Assembly (NCBI RefSeq): GCF_004010155.1
Contig: NZ_RRYH01000024.1
Location: forward strand, 47,245-111,244
Direction of reading: 5' to 3'
DNA from: Solirhodobacter olei
GTDB taxonomy: Bacteria; Pseudomonadota; Alphaproteobacteria; Rhodobacterales; Rhodobacteraceae
Length of the DNA: 64,000 nt
A program made the translations under genes and the position numbers. The notes below the pieces were generated by a model. That model was not told the DNA's origin. It was given only the letters and a program-made list of their open reading frames with translations, and ran no database searches. Below are positions 18,227-27,199 of this stretch, one piece after another; positions within the stretch are counted from its first letter, which is position 1, and each line of letters starts with the position of its first letter.

Positions 18227-19278
18227 CCCTCCATCTCGGCGAGCTTCTGGGCCTGGTCGTCGGAGATCAGCGCGTCGATCACCTCGTTCAGGTCGCCCGC
18301 CATGATCTGGTCGAGCCGGTAGAGCGTGAGGTTGATGCGGTGGTCGGTCATCCGTCCCTGCGGGAAGTTGTAGGTGCGGATGCGTTCCGAGCGGTCGCCG
18401 GAGCCGACCTGGCTCTTGCGGGTCGCGGCGCGCTCGGCATCGGCGCGGGAGCGTTCGAGGTCGTAGAGCCGCGCGCGCAGCACCTGCATGGCGATGGCGC
18501 GGTTCTGGTGCTGGGACTTTTCCGACGAGGTGACCACGATGCCGGTGGGAAGGTGGGTGATCCGTACCGCCGAGTCGGTGGTGTTGACGTGCTGACCGCC
18601 GGCGCCGGAGGCGCGCATGGTGTCGATGCGGATGTCGGTGGCCGGAATGTCGATGTCGACCTCCTCCGCCTCGGGCAGCACGGCGACGGTGGCTGCGGAG
18701 GTGTGGATGCGGCCGCCCGCCTCCGTCTCGGGCACGCGCTGGACGCGGTGAACGCCGCTTTCGTACTTCAGCCGGGCGAAGACGCCCTCGCCCTGGATGT
18801 TGGCCACGACTTCCTTGATGCCGCCGAGCTCGGTCTGCTGCTCTTCGAGGATCTGGAAGCGCCAGCCCTGGGCCTCGGCGTATTTCTGGTACATGCGCAG
18901 GAGGTCCGCCGCGAAGAGCGCGGCCTCCTCGCCGCCGGTGCCGGGGCGGATCTCGAGGATCGCGGGGCGGGCGTCGGCCGCGTCCTTGGGCAGGAGTGCG
19001 ACACGGAGCGCCTGCTCCATCTCCGGGATGCGGGCCTTGAGGCGGGGGAGTTCATCCTCCGCCAGCGCGCGCATCTCGGGATCGGCGAGCATCGCCTGCG
19101 CCTCTTCGAGATCGGCGAGCGCCTGGCGGTATGCGGAGATCTCGGTGACGACGGGCTTCAGCTCGGAATATTCGCGGCTCAGCGTCGCGATCTCGCCCGG
19201 CGCGGCGCCGGAGGCGAGCTTGGCTTCGAGGAACTCGAAACGCTGGGAGATCTGGGCGAGCTTGTCCATGGGAACCAT
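18223..19278 (-). CDS. prfA: Peptide chain release factor 1
   Basis: A 351-residue RF1 that recognises UAA and UAG stop codons. The GGQ loop is in [19 protein letters not shown] and the anticodon-like selectivity region is in [18 protein letters not shown]. The PCRF domain (about 65-180, [15 protein letters not shown]) is intact. The start at 19278 (MVPMDKLAQ) is preferred over the ATG at 19269 because AGAGG sits at a suitable distance only for the former. It is coupled to prmC. Confidence 0.97.
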   Translation of the reverse strand: MVPMDKLAQISQRFEFLEAKLASGAAPGEIATLSREYSELKPVVTEISAYRQALADLEEAQAMLADPEMRALAEDELPRLKARIPEMEQALRVALLPKDAADARPAILEIRPGTGGEEAALFAADLLRMYQKYAEAQGWRFQILEEQQTELGGIKEVVANIQGEGVFARLKYESGVHRVQRVPETEAGGRIHTSAATVAVLPEAEEVDIDIPATDIRIDTMRASGAGGQHVNTTDSAVRITHLPTGIVVTSSEKSQHQNRAIAMQVLRARLYDLERSRADAERAATRKSQVGSGDRSERIRTYNFPQGRMTDHRINLTLYRLDQIMAGDLNEVIDALISDDQAQKLAEMEG

Positions 19279-19349
19279 GATGCGCCTCTGGCATGGGGGG
19301 GACGGGCGGTCAAGGGTGGCGGCGGGCCGGGCGGGGCTCTGCCCCGCAG

Positions 19350-19377
19350 CCCGGAATATTTGCGCCAGGCAAACGGG
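19350..19377 (+). repeat. Dispersed 27-bp intergenic motif, copy 2
   Basis: CCCGGAATATTTGCGCCAGG then CAAACGG lies between the DUF1499 gene and prfA. It is a diverged match to the motif at 15473, 31189, 33624 and 39331. Confidence 0.5.
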
Positions 19378-19379
19378 GA

Positions 19380-19835
19380 TCAGCCGGGGCCGAGCTCCTT
19401 GAGCCAGGCCTGGAGCCTCTCGCGGTTCACGCCGAAGTCGGATTGGCCGAAGCGGGCGCGGGCGAAGGCCGCGAAGGTGGCGCCACCCGGGGCGGGCAGG
19501 ACGTGGACCGAGGTGAAATCGGGGAATTTCCAGATCCGGCTGCGGGTTATGTAGGTCATCCGCCCGGAAGCGACGGAGCCTGCGAAAAGCTTCGTGCGCG
19601 GCCAGGCGCGGGCGATGCCGTCGATCTTGCGGGCAAGCGCCTCGGGCGTCATGGCGTAGACCGGCGCGGCCGCGTCGCCGCCCTTGGGCCGGATCAGGAA
19701 GCCGTTGGACATCCCCGGCTTGCCGGCCACCATCGGATCGACATGCCAGCGGGCCGGATCGTTGGGCGAATATTCGAAATAGGCCTGTGCGCCGATCGCC
19801 AGCGCCAGCACGCCAAGGATGACCCAGCGCCACAT
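19380..19835 (-). CDS. DUF1499 domain-containing protein
   Basis: A 151-residue protein with one N-terminal membrane helix ([20 protein letters not shown]) and a DUF1499 domain (about 45-145). The start at 19835 is used because it overlaps the upstream speB-type stop as ATGA; a start 10 codons earlier (19865) is also open. No function is established for DUF1499. It is co-directional with speB and lies 101 bp from prfA. Confidence 0.85.
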   Translation of the reverse strand: MWRWVILGVLALAIGAQAYFEYSPNDPARWHVDPMVAGKPGMSNGFLIRPKGGDAAAPVYAMTPEALARKIDGIARAWPRTKLFAGSVASGRMTYITRSRIWKFPDFTSVHVLPAPGGATFAAFARARFGQSDFGVNRERLQAWLKELGPG

Positions 19836-20797
19836 CAGCCGCGCCGGGGCCAGAGGTAGAGGCACATGAGTTCCGTCGCCACGTGGGCGCCCGCGATGGC
19901 GGTGGCGCCCGTGGTGTCATAGGGCGGCGAGACCTCGACCACGTCGCCGCCGACCATGTTGATGCCGGCGAGATCGCGCAGCATCGCCGCCGCCTGCCAG
20001 CTTGTCAGCCCGCCCCAGACCGGGGTGCCGGTGCCGGGCGCGAAGGCGGGGTCGAGCGCGTCGATGTCGAAGGTCACATAGGTCGGGTGCTGGCCGAGGA
20101 TCTCCTTCGCCCTGGCCACGGCGGCGGCGGTGCCCTTCTCGTGCACCTCGCGGGCGTCGATGACATGGACGCCCATGAAATCGTCGTTATGGGTGCGGAT
20201 GCCGATCTGGACGGAGCGCCTGGGGTCCACGATCCCCGATTTCACCGCCTTGTAGAACATCGTCCCGTGGTCGATGCGGTCGAAGTCGTCATCGACCCAG
20301 GTGTCGGAATGCGCGTCGAAATGCAGAAGGCTCAGGGGGCCGTATTTCTCGGCATAGGCCTTCAGGATCGGGAAGCTGACGTAATGGTCGCCGCCCAGCG
20401 CGATGGTGCCCGGCCCGGCGGAAAGGATCCCGCGGATATGCGCCGTCAGACGGTCGGGGAAATCCGCGACCCTGGCGTAGTCGAAGGCGAGATCGCCGTA
20501 ATCGACCACGCTGAAGTCATCGAGCGGCGAGAAGCCCCAGCCATAGGGCGGATCGAAGGGTTGGAGCGCGGAGGCCTCGCGGATCGCGCGCGGGCCGAAG
20601 CGGGTGCCGGTGCGGTGCGTGACCGCCTGGTCGAAGGGCACGCCGGTGATGGCGAGATCGACGCCGGCGAGGTCCTTGGTGTAGCGGCGGCGCAGGAAGC
20701 TGGTCGCCCCCCCGAAGGCGTTCTCGAAGGCGAGGCCGCGGCGGTTCTCGCGCGTGAAGGCCCCGTCGACCTCGTTCTTGGCGTCTTCCAGTCCCAT
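19835..20797 (-). CDS. speB: Agmatinase-type ureohydrolase
   Basis: A 320-residue ureohydrolase. The binuclear Mn ligands are visible in [22 protein letters not shown] and [18 protein letters not shown]. The pattern favours agmatinase (agmatine to putrescine plus urea), although guanidino-acid hydrolases look similar. A perfect AGGAGG sits 7 nt before the ATG at 20797; the much longer open frame upstream is shadow of the divergent oxidase. It is divergent from an FAD amine oxidase, which fits polyamine catabolism. Confidence 0.93.
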   Translation of the reverse strand: MGLEDAKNEVDGAFTRENRRGLAFENAFGGATSFLRRRYTKDLAGVDLAITGVPFDQAVTHRTGTRFGPRAIREASALQPFDPPYGWGFSPLDDFSVVDYGDLAFDYARVADFPDRLTAHIRGILSAGPGTIALGGDHYVSFPILKAYAEKYGPLSLLHFDAHSDTWVDDDFDRIDHGTMFYKAVKSGIVDPRRSVQIGIRTHNDDFMGVHVIDAREVHEKGTAAAVARAKEILGQHPTYVTFDIDALDPAFAPGTGTPVWGGLTSWQAAAMLRDLAGINMVGGDVVEVSPPYDTTGATAIAGAHVATELMCLYLWPRRG

Positions 20798-20959
20798 CCG
20801 ATCCTCCTGATGCTGCCTTGGCCTAGCGCCGCGCCGCGCCCGGCGCAACGGGAGGTTGGCCGGGCGGGCCCGGCGCAGGCAGGATTTCCGCCCGGAGCCC
20901 GTTGCACCCGGCGCGCGGCTGCCGCAGGATGCGGCGCGCCACCTGCCCCGGGAAGACCC

Positions 20960-22315
20960 TTGCACCGCCTCTACGAAGACGCCGCCTATGACACCAGTGC
21001 CTGGCCGACGAGCCACTGGCGCGCGAGCCTGCCTGCCCCGCCACCGGCCGAGCCGCTGCACGGCCTGGTGAAGACAGATGTGGCGGTGATCGGGGCGGGC
21101 TATGCCGGGCTCAATGCCGCGCTGGAGCTGGCACAGCGCCACGGGGCCAGCGTGACCGTTCTGGAGGCGGGCCAGCCCGGCTGGGGCGCCTCGGGGCGGA
21201 ACGGCGGGTTCTGCTGCCTCGGAGGCGCGCATCTTTCGCATGGCAAGATCGTCTCGCGCGTCGGCGCCGGCGGGGCGCGGGATTTCCGCGACTTCCAGCA
21301 CCGCGCCATCGAGCATGTCGCGGACCTTCTGCAGGAATATTCCATCGACGCTCGCCAGGGACCGGAGGGCGAGGTCTGCATCGCCCATTCGCCCCGCGCG
21401 CTGGCCGGCCTGAAGGCCGAGGCGGCGGCGGTGCGCACGCTCTACGGCGAGGAGGCGGAGATCCTGCCCGGGGCGGAGCTGGCCGAGCGCGGCCTTTCCG
21501 GCGAGGGGTTCTGCGGCGCGCTGATGACGCCGGTGGGCTTCCCGATCCACCCGCTCGCCTATGCCGAGGGGCTGGCGCGGGCGGCGGAGCGCGCCGGCGC
21601 GCAGGTCTTCGGCGGCAGCCCGGTGACGGGGCTCGTGCCCGAGGGCGAGGGCTGGCGGCTGACGACGCCGGGCGGCGTCCTGCTGGCGCGGCGGGTGCTG
21701 ATCGCGACCAACGGCTATTCCTCGGAAGACCTGCCGCCCTGGATCGGCGGGCGCACGCTTCCGGCGCAATCGGCGGTGCTGGTGACGCGGCCCCTGAGCG
21801 CCGCCGAGAAGCGGGCGCAGGGGTTCACCACGCCGCTGATGTCCTACGACAGCCGGAACCTTCTGCATTACTTCCGCCACCTGCCCGACGGGCGGTTTCT
21901 GTTCGGGATGCGCGGCGGGGCCAGCGCCGCGCCCGAGGCCCAGCGCCGCAACGCCCGCCGCGTGCATGAGGAGTTCGCCCGCATCTTCCCGGCCTGGGCG
22001 GAGATCGAGGCGACATCGGAATGGTTCGGCTTCGTCTGCCTGACCGGCAGCCTCGCGCCCTATGTGGGCCCCGTGCCGGGCGCGCCGGGGCTTTTCGCGA
22101 CCTTCGGCTGGCATGGCAATGGGGTGGCACCGGCCTCTCTGGGCGGCCGGCTCGCAGGCCAGCTGATCTCCGGCATGCCGACGGCGGTGCCGGCGCTGAT
22201 GCGGCAGGTGCCGAAGCGTTTCCCCCTGCCCCCGCTGCGGCGTGTCTGGCTCAGGATGGGCTACGTCAGCCGCGCGCTGCGCGACGGCCCCCTGCCGCCT
22301 GCCAAGAGGGTCTGA
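20960..22315 (+). CDS. FAD-dependent amine oxidoreductase (PuuB/OrdL-like)
   Basis: A 451-residue DAO-family flavoprotein. The dinucleotide fold is VAVIGAGYAGLNAALEL (about 36-52), followed by VLEAGQPGWGASGRNGGFC, which matches the gamma-glutamylputrescine oxidase group. The C-terminal LFATFGWHGNGVAPASLGG is the second FAD contact. There is no ATG near the true N-terminus; TTG at 20960 gives the expected start (HRLYEDAAYDT). Divergence from speB suggests polyamine breakdown, but other N-methyl or amino-acid substrates are possible. Confidence 0.87.
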   Translation: MHRLYEDAAYDTSAWPTSHWRASLPAPPPAEPLHGLVKTDVAVIGAGYAGLNAALELAQRHGASVTVLEAGQPGWGASGRNGGFCCLGGAHLSHGKIVSRVGAGGARDFRDFQHRAIEHVADLLQEYSIDARQGPEGEVCIAHSPRALAGLKAEAAAVRTLYGEEAEILPGAELAERGLSGEGFCGALMTPVGFPIHPLAYAEGLARAAERAGAQVFGGSPVTGLVPEGEGWRLTTPGGVLLARRVLIATNGYSSEDLPPWIGGRTLPAQSAVLVTRPLSAAEKRAQGFTTPLMSYDSRNLLHYFRHLPDGRFLFGMRGGASAAPEAQRRNARRVHEEFARIFPAWAEIEATSEWFGFVCLTGSLAPYVGPVPGAPGLFATFGWHGNGVAPASLGGRLAGQLISGMPTAVPALMRQVPKRFPLPPLRRVWLRMGYVSRALRDGPLPPAKRV

Positions 22316-22390
22316 GGCCCGCCCGGACCGCTTTTGCCGCGACCCGGCCCTGGACCGGGGATCGGGCGCGCGGCCGACCCACGTCACATT

Positions 22391-22430
22391 GAAAAAGGCG
22401 GGTGCGGAGCAGCCCGCTCCGCACCCGCCT
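22391..22430 (-). terminator. Intrinsic terminator after the first M20 gene
   Basis: Arms 22396-22410 (AGGCGGGTGCGGAGC) and 22416-22430 are a perfect 15 bp inverted repeat with a 5 nt loop. On the minus strand the stem is followed by a short T-run (from GAAAAA at 22391-22396). It may also act on the plus-strand oxidase transcript. Confidence 0.85.
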
Positions 22431-22458
22431 CATGGCGAATTGGTCTTCTGCCCGGCCG

Positions 22459-23622
22459 TCAGGCCAGGGGCTGCGCCCGCTCGACGAGCCGCACGAAGAA
22501 CGAGGCCCCGATCGGCGCCGCGTCGTCGTTGAAGTCATAGGCCGGATGGTGCAGCCCCGCGCCGGGTCCGGTGCCGAGGAAGAGGTAGGCGCCGGGGCGG
22601 GCCTCCAGCATGTAGGAGAAATCCTCTGCCCCCATCTCGCGCCCGGCCTCGGCATCGACGAGATCGGCGCCGGCAACCTCGCGGGCGACCTCGGCTGCGA
22701 AGCCCGCCTTGGCGGCGTCATTGACGGTCGCCGGGTAGCCCCAGTCGTAGTCGATCCGCGCCTTGACGCCGTAGGAGGCGGCATGACCTTCGACGATCTC
22801 GTGGAAACGCTTCTTTACCAGCTCGCGCAGCTCCGGGTTGAAGGTGCGGATGGTGGCGCAGAACCAGGCTTCCTCGGGGATGATGTTGGAGGCGGAGCCC
22901 GCATGGATCTGGGTGACGGAGATCACGATCTCGTCCAGCGCGTGGGCGTTGCGGGTGACGATGGTCTGCAGCGCCTGGATCATGCCGACGGCGGCGATCA
23001 GCGGGTCGACGGTCTCGTGCGGGGTCGCGCCGTGGCCGCCCTTGCCGGTGAGGTAGACCCAGGCGGTGTCGACCGCGGCCATCAGCGGGCCGGAGGTTGT
23101 CTGGAAGCTGCCGAAGGGTAGGTTCGGCGCGTTGTGGATGCCGTAGACCTGGGAGATGCCGAAGCGGTCCATGATGCCTTCCTCGACCATGACCTGGCCG
23201 CCGCCGCCGTCTTCCTCGGCCGGCTGGAAGATCAGCGCGACGCGGCCGGCGAAGCGGCGGGTCTCGGCCAGGTAGCGGGCCGCGCCGAGCAGCATGGTCG
23301 TATGCCCGTCATGGCCGCAGGCATGCATGACGCCGGGGTTTTCCGAGGCGTGTTCGGCGCCCGTTGTCTCGGTGATCGGCAGCGCGTCCATATCGGCGCG
23401 CAGGCCGATGGTCGGGCCCTCACCCTGGCCATTGATGATGGCGACGATGCCGGTCTTGGCGATGCCCTCGTGGATCTCGTCGACGCCGAATTCCTTCAGA
23501 CGCTCGGCCACGAAGCGGGCGGTGTTGTGCAGCTCGAAGGTCAGCTCCGGATGGGCATGGAGATGGCGCCGCCAGCCTTTCATCTCCTCGGCATAATCGG
23601 CGATGCGGTTGATGACGGGCAT
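22459..23622 (-). CDS. M20 family amidohydrolase (hippurate hydrolase type), paralog 1
   Basis: A 387-residue zinc peptidase/amidohydrolase. Metal-binding segments are MHACGHDGHTTMLLG and IFQPAEEDGGGG; the dimerisation insert starts at GKGGHGATPHETVDP. The family hydrolyses N-acyl or N-aromatic amino acids (hippurate, N-acetylated amino acids); the real substrate is unknown. The ATG at 23622 follows a GGAGAT ribosome site; the longer frame is not supported. A very similar gene of the same length lies upstream on the same strand. Confidence 0.92.
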   Translation of the reverse strand: MPVINRIADYAEEMKGWRRHLHAHPELTFELHNTARFVAERLKEFGVDEIHEGIAKTGIVAIINGQGEGPTIGLRADMDALPITETTGAEHASENPGVMHACGHDGHTTMLLGAARYLAETRRFAGRVALIFQPAEEDGGGGQVMVEEGIMDRFGISQVYGIHNAPNLPFGSFQTTSGPLMAAVDTAWVYLTGKGGHGATPHETVDPLIAAVGMIQALQTIVTRNAHALDEIVISVTQIHAGSASNIIPEEAWFCATIRTFNPELRELVKKRFHEIVEGHAASYGVKARIDYDWGYPATVNDAAKAGFAAEVAREVAGADLVDAEAGREMGAEDFSYMLEARPGAYLFLGTGPGAGLHHPAYDFNDDAAPIGASFFVRLVERAQPLA

Positions 23623-23955
23623 GGGATATCTCCGGTAGGTGTGTCGATTGTCCCTGCCAGCTTCCGGAGGCGTCGGCAAGGTGTCACGCGGCGGAAGGCG
23701 GGGTGGGATCAAGCGCAGGGTCGCGAGGTGCCCAAGGAATGCGCACCCTACGAGCGGGTCCCTGTCCCCGGCCCGAAACAGCGGGCGTAGCCCGCCGGGC
23801 CAGCGCCCGTCCGCCCCCAAGGGCGGGCGCTATTGGTGAGTCATAGTCCCGACGAGAGGAAGGGGGCGATGAAACCATAAACGGACAGATCCGCAGCTCA
23901 GCCAGCGCCCACCCGCGGACGGGCACCGGCCCTCCTCATCGCCTACGGAAGGATG
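23623..23955. other. Intergenic region between the two M20 genes
   Basis: This 333 bp gap holds a full composite repeat (23769-23933) and, just left of it, the phrase AATGCGCACCCTACG, which recurs as AATGCGCGCCCTACG at 55984-55998. No coding sequence is evident. The promoter of paralog 1 is presumably in the left third. Confidence 0.6.
23769..23933 (+). repeat. Dispersed composite repeat, full copy C
   Basis: Left hairpin unit GGCCCGAAACAGCGGGCG ... CCCGTCCGCCCCCAAGGG, a spacer starting TATTGGTGAGTCA, the conserved ATAAACGGACAGA (23878-23890), then a right unit with AGCGCCCACCCGCGGACGGG. The whole arrangement, including the spacer, matches the inverted copy at 55939-56172. Confidence 0.88.
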
Positions 23956-25119
23956 TCACCCCACCGGCAGCGCCCGCTCCACCAGCCTTGCGAAAAAGCT
24001 CGCCCCGATCGGCGCCGCTGCGTCGTTGAAGTCGAAGTTGGTCTCGTGCACCATCGGCCCCTTGCCCTGGCCGAGGAACAGATAGGCCCCCGGCCGCGCC
24101 GCCAGCATCGCGCCGAAATCCTCGCCGCCCATGTGCGGATGCGGCTCGATCACCAGCCCCGCCTCGCCCGCGACCTCGCGGGCCACGGCGGCGGCGAATT
24201 CCGTCTCCGCCTCGTGGTTGATCGTGGGGTCGAGGTCGATGGTCGAGGAGATCTCCACCTCCACCCCCATCCCCGCGGCGACACCCTCGCAGATCTCCTT
24301 CATCCGCCGCCGCACCATGTCGCGCGCCTCGAGCGAGAAGCAGCGGATCGTACCGCCCAGCCGCGCCTCGGCCGGGATCACGTTGAAGGCCGATCCGGCG
24401 TGGATCTGGGTGATCGAGATCACCACCTCGTCATTGGCATCGGCGTTGCGCGACAGGATCGTCTGCAGCGCATTGCCCATCACCAGCGCCGCCGCCACCG
24501 GGTCGCGGGAGCGCTGCGGGTAGGCGCCGTGGCCGCCCCGCCCCTTGATCAGGATGTCGAAATCGCCGACCGCCGCCATGAACGGGCCTGGCCGGGTGGA
24601 GAAGACGCCGAGATCATGCATCGGCGAGGTGTGGATACCGTAGACCTGGGTGATGTCGAAGCGGTCCATCACGCCCTCGTCCACCATCGCGTGGGCGCCC
24701 TCGCCGGTCTCTTCCGCGGGCTGGAAGATCAGCGCGACGGTCCCCGCGAAGTTCCGCGTCGCGGCAAGATACTTCGCCGCCCCCAGAAGCATCGTCGTGT
24801 GCCCGTCATGGCCGCAGGCATGCATCCGGCCGGGCGTGGCGGAGGCGTAGTCCGCCCCCGTCGTCTCGGTCATCGGCAGCGCGTCCATGTCGGCACGCAG
24901 CCCGATCACCGGGCCTTCCTCGCGGCCCCGGATGAGGGCGACGAGGCCGGTCCGCCCCAGCCCTTCGTGCAGTTCGTCCACGCCGAACGCACGCAGCCGC
25001 TCGGCCACGAAGGCGGCTGTCTTTTCGCAATCGAGCCCGATCTCCGGGTTCTGATGGATGTGCCGGCGCCAGGCGGTCATCTCCGCGGCGCTCTCGGCGA
25101 TGGAGTTCAGGACGGGCAT
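23956..25119 (-). CDS. M20 family amidohydrolase (hippurate hydrolase type), paralog 2
   Basis: A 387-residue protein with the same layout as its neighbour: MHACGHDGHTTMLLG, IFQPAEETGEGAHAMV, GRGGHGAYPQRSRDP and HMGGEDFGAM. It begins MPVLNSIAES against MPVINRIADY in paralog 1, pointing to tandem duplication followed by divergence. The ATG at 25119 has AGGAA upstream. It is divergent from mazG across 62 bp. Confidence 0.92.
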   Translation of the reverse strand: MPVLNSIAESAAEMTAWRRHIHQNPEIGLDCEKTAAFVAERLRAFGVDELHEGLGRTGLVALIRGREEGPVIGLRADMDALPMTETTGADYASATPGRMHACGHDGHTTMLLGAAKYLAATRNFAGTVALIFQPAEETGEGAHAMVDEGVMDRFDITQVYGIHTSPMHDLGVFSTRPGPFMAAVGDFDILIKGRGGHGAYPQRSRDPVAAALVMGNALQTILSRNADANDEVVISITQIHAGSAFNVIPAEARLGGTIRCFSLEARDMVRRRMKEICEGVAAGMGVEVEISSTIDLDPTINHEAETEFAAAVAREVAGEAGLVIEPHPHMGGEDFGAMLAARPGAYLFLGQGKGPMVHETNFDFNDAAAPIGASFFARLVERALPVG

Positions 25120-25181
25120 GGTGGATTCCTCGGCTTTTCCCGGATAAGCCCCGAGGGAAGCCGAAAACGCCGGAGCCCGCA

Positions 25182-26042
25182 ATGCCAGACCGCCCCGAAG
25201 GCCCGATGTGCCGCAGCGCCAGCGACGCGCTGGTGAACGACCCGAACGGCGGCATGGCGCGGCTGGTGGAGATCATGCGCCGGCTGCGCGATCCCGAGAC
25301 GGGCTGCCCCTGGGACATCGAGCAGGACTTCGCCACCATTGCCCCCTACACCATCGAGGAGGCCTACGAGGTCGCCGACGCGATCGAGCGCGAGGCATGG
25401 GAGGAACTGAAGGGCGAGCTGGGCGATCTTCTCTTCCAGTCCGTCTTCCATGCCCGCATGGCGGAGGAGCGCGGGCTATTCGGCTTCGAGGACGTGGCGC
25501 GGGCGATCTCTGACAAGATGGTCTCGCGCCATCCGCATGTCTTCGGCGACGAAAGCCGCGACAAGTCGGCCGCCCAGCAGACCGTCGACTGGGAGAAGGT
25601 GAAGGCCGCCGAGCGGGCCGCGAAGGCCGAGCATGGCGTGCTCGACGGGGTCGCGGTGGGCCTGCCGGCGCTTCTGCGCGCGCTGAAGCTTCAGAACCGC
25701 GCGGCGCGGGTGGGGTTCGACTGGCCCTCGACCACCGAGGTTCTCGACAAGATCGTCGAGGAGGCCCGCGAGCTGGTCGAGGCGCGCGAAGAGATGACCG
25801 AGGCCGAGCAGTTCGAGGAAATGGGGGATCTTCTCTTCGTGATGGCGAACCTCGCGCGACACCTGAAGATCGACCCGGAAGCTGCTCTGCGTGCAGCAAA
25901 TTCCAAGTTCACCCGCCGCTTCCGCGCGATCGAGGCGGCGCTGGCCGAGGACGGCCGCCGCCCACAGGACAGCGACCTGGCAGAGATGGACGCGCTCTGG
26001 AACCGGGCCAAGGCGGCGGAGAAGGCCGAAAAGGCCGGCTAA
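25182..26042 (+). CDS. mazG: Nucleoside triphosphate pyrophosphohydrolase MazG
   Basis: A 286-residue all-alpha NTP pyrophosphatase that hydrolyses aberrant or excess NTPs to NMP and PPi. It has two MazG domains: CPWDIEQDFATIAPYTIEEA ... ELKGELGDLLFQSVFHARMA at the N-terminus, and EEARELVEAREEM ... EEMGDLLFVMANLARHL at the C-terminus, with the paired EExxE and ExxD metal sites. The ATG at 25182 follows CGGAGCCCGCA. It is convergent with the asparaginase gene with no gap between the two stops. Confidence 0.96.
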   Translation: MPDRPEGPMCRSASDALVNDPNGGMARLVEIMRRLRDPETGCPWDIEQDFATIAPYTIEEAYEVADAIEREAWEELKGELGDLLFQSVFHARMAEERGLFGFEDVARAISDKMVSRHPHVFGDESRDKSAAQQTVDWEKVKAAERAAKAEHGVLDGVAVGLPALLRALKLQNRAARVGFDWPSTTEVLDKIVEEARELVEAREEMTEAEQFEEMGDLLFVMANLARHLKIDPEAALRAANSKFTRRFRAIEAALAEDGRRPQDSDLAEMDALWNRAKAAEKAEKAG

Positions 26043-26972
26043 TCAGCCCTCGCCGTAGATCGCCGTCACGGGCGCCTCGCCCGCGCGCAGGCTGCCGCGG
26101 TACATCCCCTCGCTGTTGAAGGGCATGGAGATATTTCCGGCCGCGTCCACCGCGATCAGCCCGCCTGAGCCGTCGTTCGGCGCCAGGTCCTCCATCACCA
26201 CATGGCGCGCGGCAGCCTCAAGGCTTTCGCCCAGATGCCGCATCCGGGCAGAGACCTCGGCCGCCGCCGTCCAGCGGATGAAGACCTCGCCATGCCCGGT
26301 GCAGGAGACCGCGCAGGAGGCGTTGTCGGCGAAGGTCCCGGCGCCGATCACCGGCGTGTCGCCGACCCGGCCGGGAGATTTGGCGGTCATCCCGCCGGTC
26401 GAGGTCGCGGCGGCGAGGTTGCCCGCGCTGTCGCGCGCGACCGCCCCCACCGTGCCGTGGCGGCTGGCCGGATCGGCCACGCCTTCGCCCGAGCGCTTCA
26501 GCTCCAACATCCGGTCGAGCGCGTCGCGGCGGGCCTGGGTGAAGAAATATGCGGCCTCCTCGAAGGGCAGCCCGGCCGCGCGGGCGACGGCGAGCGCGTT
26601 CGGGCCGATCAGCAGCACGTGGTCGGTAGTCTCCATCACCGCGCGGGCGGCGCGGACCGGGTTCTTCGGCCCGAAGATGCCGCCCACCGCGCCGGCGCGG
26701 CGGGTGGCGCCCTCCATGACGGCGGCGTCCATCTCCTGCTTCGCCTCGGAGGTGAAGACCGCGCCGCGCCCGGCGTTGAAGAGGGGGTTGTCCTCCAGCG
26801 CGCAGACCGCCGCCGTCACCGCCTCCAGCGCGGGGCCGCCGGCCTTCAGGACCGCCTCGCCCGCGGCAAGGGCGGTGGCGAGGCCTGCGTGATAGGCGGC
26901 CTCGGCCTCGTTGGTCATGCGGGACTTCAGGATCGTGCCGGCGCCGCCGTGGATGGCGAGGGAATAGGTCAT
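26043..26972 (-). CDS. iaaA: Isoaspartyl peptidase / plant-type L-asparaginase
   Basis: A 309-residue Ntn-hydrolase precursor that self-cleaves before the catalytic Thr in RHGTVGAVARDSAGNLAAA. Other marks are LAIHGGAGTI at the N-terminus, LFNAGRGAVFT and TSTGGMTAKSPGRVGD. The family cleaves isoaspartyl dipeptides and asparagine. The ATG at 26972 is chosen from the conserved N-terminus and an AAGGA upstream. It is divergent from the creatininase gene. Confidence 0.94.
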   Translation of the reverse strand: MTYSLAIHGGAGTILKSRMTNEAEAAYHAGLATALAAGEAVLKAGGPALEAVTAAVCALEDNPLFNAGRGAVFTSEAKQEMDAAVMEGATRRAGAVGGIFGPKNPVRAARAVMETTDHVLLIGPNALAVARAAGLPFEEAAYFFTQARRDALDRMLELKRSGEGVADPASRHGTVGAVARDSAGNLAAATSTGGMTAKSPGRVGDTPVIGAGTFADNASCAVSCTGHGEVFIRWTAAAEVSARMRHLGESLEAAARHVVMEDLAPNDGSGGLIAVDAAGNISMPFNSEGMYRGSLRAGEAPVTAIYGEG

Positions 26973-27199
26973 GGGATGGGTCCTTCCGGGCCGGCCGGGG
27001 TCCGGGGGCTTCGGGGGCCGGCCGCCTGCTGTTGCTTTGCCGGATCGTTCCCACCGCACCCTCACAATGTCAACCGGACGGGAAATCGCCGCGATGTCCG
27101 GCCCTTGCGCCTTCGCCAGAAGTCCCGAAGATACGCCCGTCGCCCGAGCAGGCGCACCGTTTCTCGCCCGACCGGGCGACCCGCAAGAAAGGAAGCCCC

